Positions 36,896 through 39,520 of a DNA stretch of 39,520 nt are shown one piece after another; position 1 is the stretch's first letter, and each line of letters begins with the position of its first letter. Source of the stretch: Pseudomonadota bacterium (GTDB taxonomy: Bacteria > Chloroflexota > Ktedonobacteria > Ktedonobacterales > JADMIN01); contig JAJPIU010000246.1 of the NCBI GenBank assembly GCA_021324535.1, forward strand, positions 1 to 39,520. The letters are read 5' to 3'. Under the pieces are notes generated by a model. That model was not told the DNA's origin and searched no databases. It saw only the letters and a list, made by a program, of their open reading frames with translations. Made by a program: the position numbers and the translations under genes.

Positions 36896-36926
36896 CATAG
36901 ACATAGACATAGACATAGACATAGAC
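36896..36926 (+). repeat. Hexanucleotide tandem repeat (ATAGAC)5
   Basis: catagacatagacatagacatagacatagac by direct reading. Confidence 0.95.
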
Positions 36927-36980
36927 GAGGAGAGAGCACCATAGAGGGCACATAGAGAAAGAGAAGGAGAGGTGTTCCCA

Positions 36981-37889
36981 ATGGTAGGCAAATGTGAGAA
37001 ATGGTGGATACTCCCTTCCCAGCAGAAAATCAGTGCCTTCTTGTTAGGGCGAGCGTCGTTTCTCCTCGTTCTGGCGTTCTTGCTGGCATTCGCCGCTTGC
37101 GGGCAGGCGGGTGCAACGCGCCATACCGTCACTGGGGCATGTGATGATCAGGCAAACAGCGAACATGGTGGCCCTCCTTTTGTGATCTCCTGTGATGTGA
37201 CCTTTCTGCCCACTGTATCCTACACGCAGGCGTTACGCGCCATCACTGACATTGGACTCGCGCTGTCCTTGGTTTGTCCAAGAACCGGGAGTAACGGGAA
37301 CCTGATTCCTCGCTGGGTACCGGCAGGCCAGCAAGCCATCTTTTAGCAGTGGCACAGCTTGGTGGTGCTATATACACCGTTGGCGCGCATACCCCCCTTA
37401 AATCCTGACTGGCTGGCGCAGCTCCAACGGAGCGCAACGGTCAGCGCACTTCAGAAGATCATCAATGAAGATGACGCGCTGGGACGCTATGTCAACTCGC
37501 CGATTCCCCGCCTTGACCGTCAGCCGAATGGAACAATGATCTACGTCTGCTCACCAGGCATTCCTGACACCACAGCAGTTACACCGTCTACCCCAGTGCT
37601 ACCGACCATCGGACAATGTTGTTCCTTTGTCCAGGTCGCCTTCACATCCTCGGCCAGCTACGACACAGCGCTGGTAGCAATGACCAACCTGGGCATGCGG
37701 CTAGCGAACCCTTGCCATGAGAATGACTTTCCACCACCGCCCGTCGGGCAAGAGGCCAACTTCGCCGCGACCCATACGCTGACCCTCTCCACTACCCCAG
37801 GCGCTTCCACCCTCTGGCGCAGCCAATTGAGCGCGACGCCTGGTGTGAGCAAGGTAACGGCAGTCGGTGCGTCGTACTGCGTGCCGTAG
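36981..37889 (+). pseudogene. Lipoprotein with two tandem repeats, interrupted by in-frame TAG at 37344-37346
   Basis: Lipobox-like 'LAFLLAFAACGQ'; ORFs 36972..37346 and 37359..37889 are in the same frame separated only by TAG CAG TGG CAC AGC. Confidence 0.8.
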
Positions 37890-37924
37890 CGTTGGTTCTC
37901 CTGGGGCGCTGGCTACCATCTCAT

Positions 37925-39478
37925 TTAACTCACGTCCACGCGCGGGCGATATTGCAGCGCCTCGGCCAGGTGGGGCGCGCCAATGATCTCCGCGTCGGCC
38001 AGGTCGGCAATCGTGCGGGCCACCTTCAGCACACGGTGGAACGCCCGCGCCGAAAGCTGGAGCCGCTGCATCGCCGCACGCATAAGGGGCTGCGCGCTGG
38101 CTTCCAGGTCACAGTAGCGCCTCACCTCGGCTGGCCCCATCTCGGCATTGCAGATGATACGCGGATGCCCTGCGAAACGCCTTGCCTGCCGCTCGCGCGC
38201 CGCCAGCACCCGCTTCCGCACATCAGCCGAGGTCTCGCCCAGGCGGCGATCCGCCAGCTTCTCATACTCCACCCGTGGCACGGTGACATGAATATCAATG
38301 CGGTCGAGCAATGGCCCGCTGATGCGCTTCTGGTAGCGTGTGACGGCTGACGGCGAGCAGGTACACTCGCGCGTGGGATCACCCGAATAGCCACAAGGGC
38401 ATGGATTCATAGCCCCTACGAGGATAAAGTTCGCGGGGAAGGTGACTGACCCCTGGGCACGCGAGATCGTCACCACATGGTCTTCGAGCGGCTGGCGCAA
38501 CACTTCGAGGGTGTTCTGCCCAAACTCTGGCAGTTCGTCCAGGAAGAGCACACCACGATGCGCAAGGCTGATCTCGCCCGGACGTGGGAAGCGCCCGCCA
38601 CCAACCAATCCGGCATGGCTTGTGGTGTGGTGCGGCGCGCGGAAGGGCCGCTGGCGCACAAGCGGCTGAGCCGAGGAGACCAGCCCACTGACGCTGTAGA
38701 TTTTTGTCACGTCCAGCGCCTCGCTGAGCGTGAGCGGCGGCAGGATGGAGGGCAGCGTGCGGGCGATCAGCGTCTTGCCCGATCCCGGTGGCCCGCTCAT
38801 CAGAAGATTGTGTGCGCCCGACGCCACCACCTCAAGCGCGCGTTTGACATGTTCCTGTCCGCGTACGTCCGAGAGGTCGAATGGGTAGATGATCTCATCG
38901 GCGGCCATCAGTAGCGATTCGTCGGGCGTGTAGGGCGTGATCGGATGTTCGCCGTGCAGATGGGCGATCAATTGGGCAAGCGTCTCGACGGGATAGATGG
39001 CGACGCCCTCCACCAGAGCCGCTTCGGGCGCGTCGGCGGCGGGGACAAAGACAGTGGTGATGCGGCGCTCAGCGGCCATCGTCACCATCGGCAACACGCC
39101 GTGGGTGTGGCGCAGTCCGCCATCCAGGCTCAGCTCGCCCAGGAAGATCGCGCCCTCAGCGGAGGCGACGGCTCCCGTCGCGCTAGGCGGCGCGATCTGC
39201 TCTGAGGCCAGCAGGATCGCGATGGCGATGGGGAGATCGTAGGCTGGGCCTTCTTTGCGCAGGTCAGCGGGGGCCAGGTTGACGATGATACGCTTCAGGG
39301 GGAAGATGGCGCCGCTGTTTTTGATGGCGGCGCGCACCCGCTCTTTGGCCTCGTTGACGGCGGCGTCGGGCAGACCAACGATATTGAACGCGGGCAGGCC
39401 GTGGCTAATGTCCACCTCTACCTCGACGAGCGCGCCATCCAACCCCACCACCGCGCAGCTACATGCTTTCGCCAACAT
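37925..39478 (-). CDS. YifB/ComM family Mg-chelatase-like AAA+ ATPase
   Basis: 'VEVDISHGLPAFNIVGLPDAAVNEAKERVRAAIKNSG', 'LLMSGPPGSGKTLIARTLPSILPP', 'PFRAPHHTTSHAGLVGGG', 'NPCPCGYSGD'. Confidence 0.97.
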   Translation of the reverse strand: MLAKACSCAVVGLDGALVEVEVDISHGLPAFNIVGLPDAAVNEAKERVRAAIKNSGAIFPLKRIIVNLAPADLRKEGPAYDLPIAIAILLASEQIAPPSATGAVASAEGAIFLGELSLDGGLRHTHGVLPMVTMAAERRITTVFVPAADAPEAALVEGVAIYPVETLAQLIAHLHGEHPITPYTPDESLLMAADEIIYPFDLSDVRGQEHVKRALEVVASGAHNLLMSGPPGSGKTLIARTLPSILPPLTLSEALDVTKIYSVSGLVSSAQPLVRQRPFRAPHHTTSHAGLVGGGRFPRPGEISLAHRGVLFLDELPEFGQNTLEVLRQPLEDHVVTISRAQGSVTFPANFILVGAMNPCPCGYSGDPTRECTCSPSAVTRYQKRISGPLLDRIDIHVTVPRVEYEKLADRRLGETSADVRKRVLAARERQARRFAGHPRIICNAEMGPAEVRRYCDLEASAQPLMRAAMQRLQLSARAFHRVLKVARTIADLADAEIIGAPHLAEALQYRPRVDVS

Positions 39479-39520
39479 ACGCGCCGTCCTCTCTTATCGC
39501 TCGATCCTGATCGATCCACC

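Noticed and set aside
1-39520. CRISPR arrays, tRNA/rRNA genes, prophage or intact IS elements
   Set aside because: No direct-repeat/spacer pattern, tRNA cloverleaf signature, rRNA motif or transposase with terminal repeats was recognised; only an Rpn-type (PD-(D/E)XK) gene is present.

Overview
High-GC bacterial chromosomal window. Ktedonobacteria/Chloroflexota-like origin is my inference from protein style only; no marker was tested. Read left to right it contains: a NarL-type two-component system; a compact complex I cluster nuoA-C-D-H (minus) with no nuoB and a long, hairpin-rich leader; an Rpn-type PD-(D/E)XK protein next to a decayed vWA-like gene; a sigma factor / anti-sigma (HC2 finger + TM + beta-propeller) / FtsW cluster; a DICT-like sensor protein; an NTF2/SnoaL-like gene; a J-domain + TM hairpin + zincin fusion protein; a DHA2 MFS exporter with its TetR regulator; a second SnoaL-like gene divergent from a MarR regulator + ring-cleaving dioxygenase; a T-box leader (UGG specifier) ahead of trpS followed by trpE-G-D-[MBL hydrolase]-CF-B-A; a UDG-superfamily gene with a flavin reductase; a NurA-domain gene; a FolD homolog lacking two catalytic-site residues; a toxin-antitoxin remnant with a frameshifted toxin; a two-repeat lipoprotein interrupted by an in-frame amber codon; and a YifB/ComM-family ATPase. 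No rRNA, tRNA, CRISPR array or intact transposon was recognised. Best candidates for something undescribed are the J-domain/zincin fusion, the sigma/anti-sigma/FtsW module, the K54V/Q98L FolD, and the amber-interrupted tandem-domain lipoprotein.
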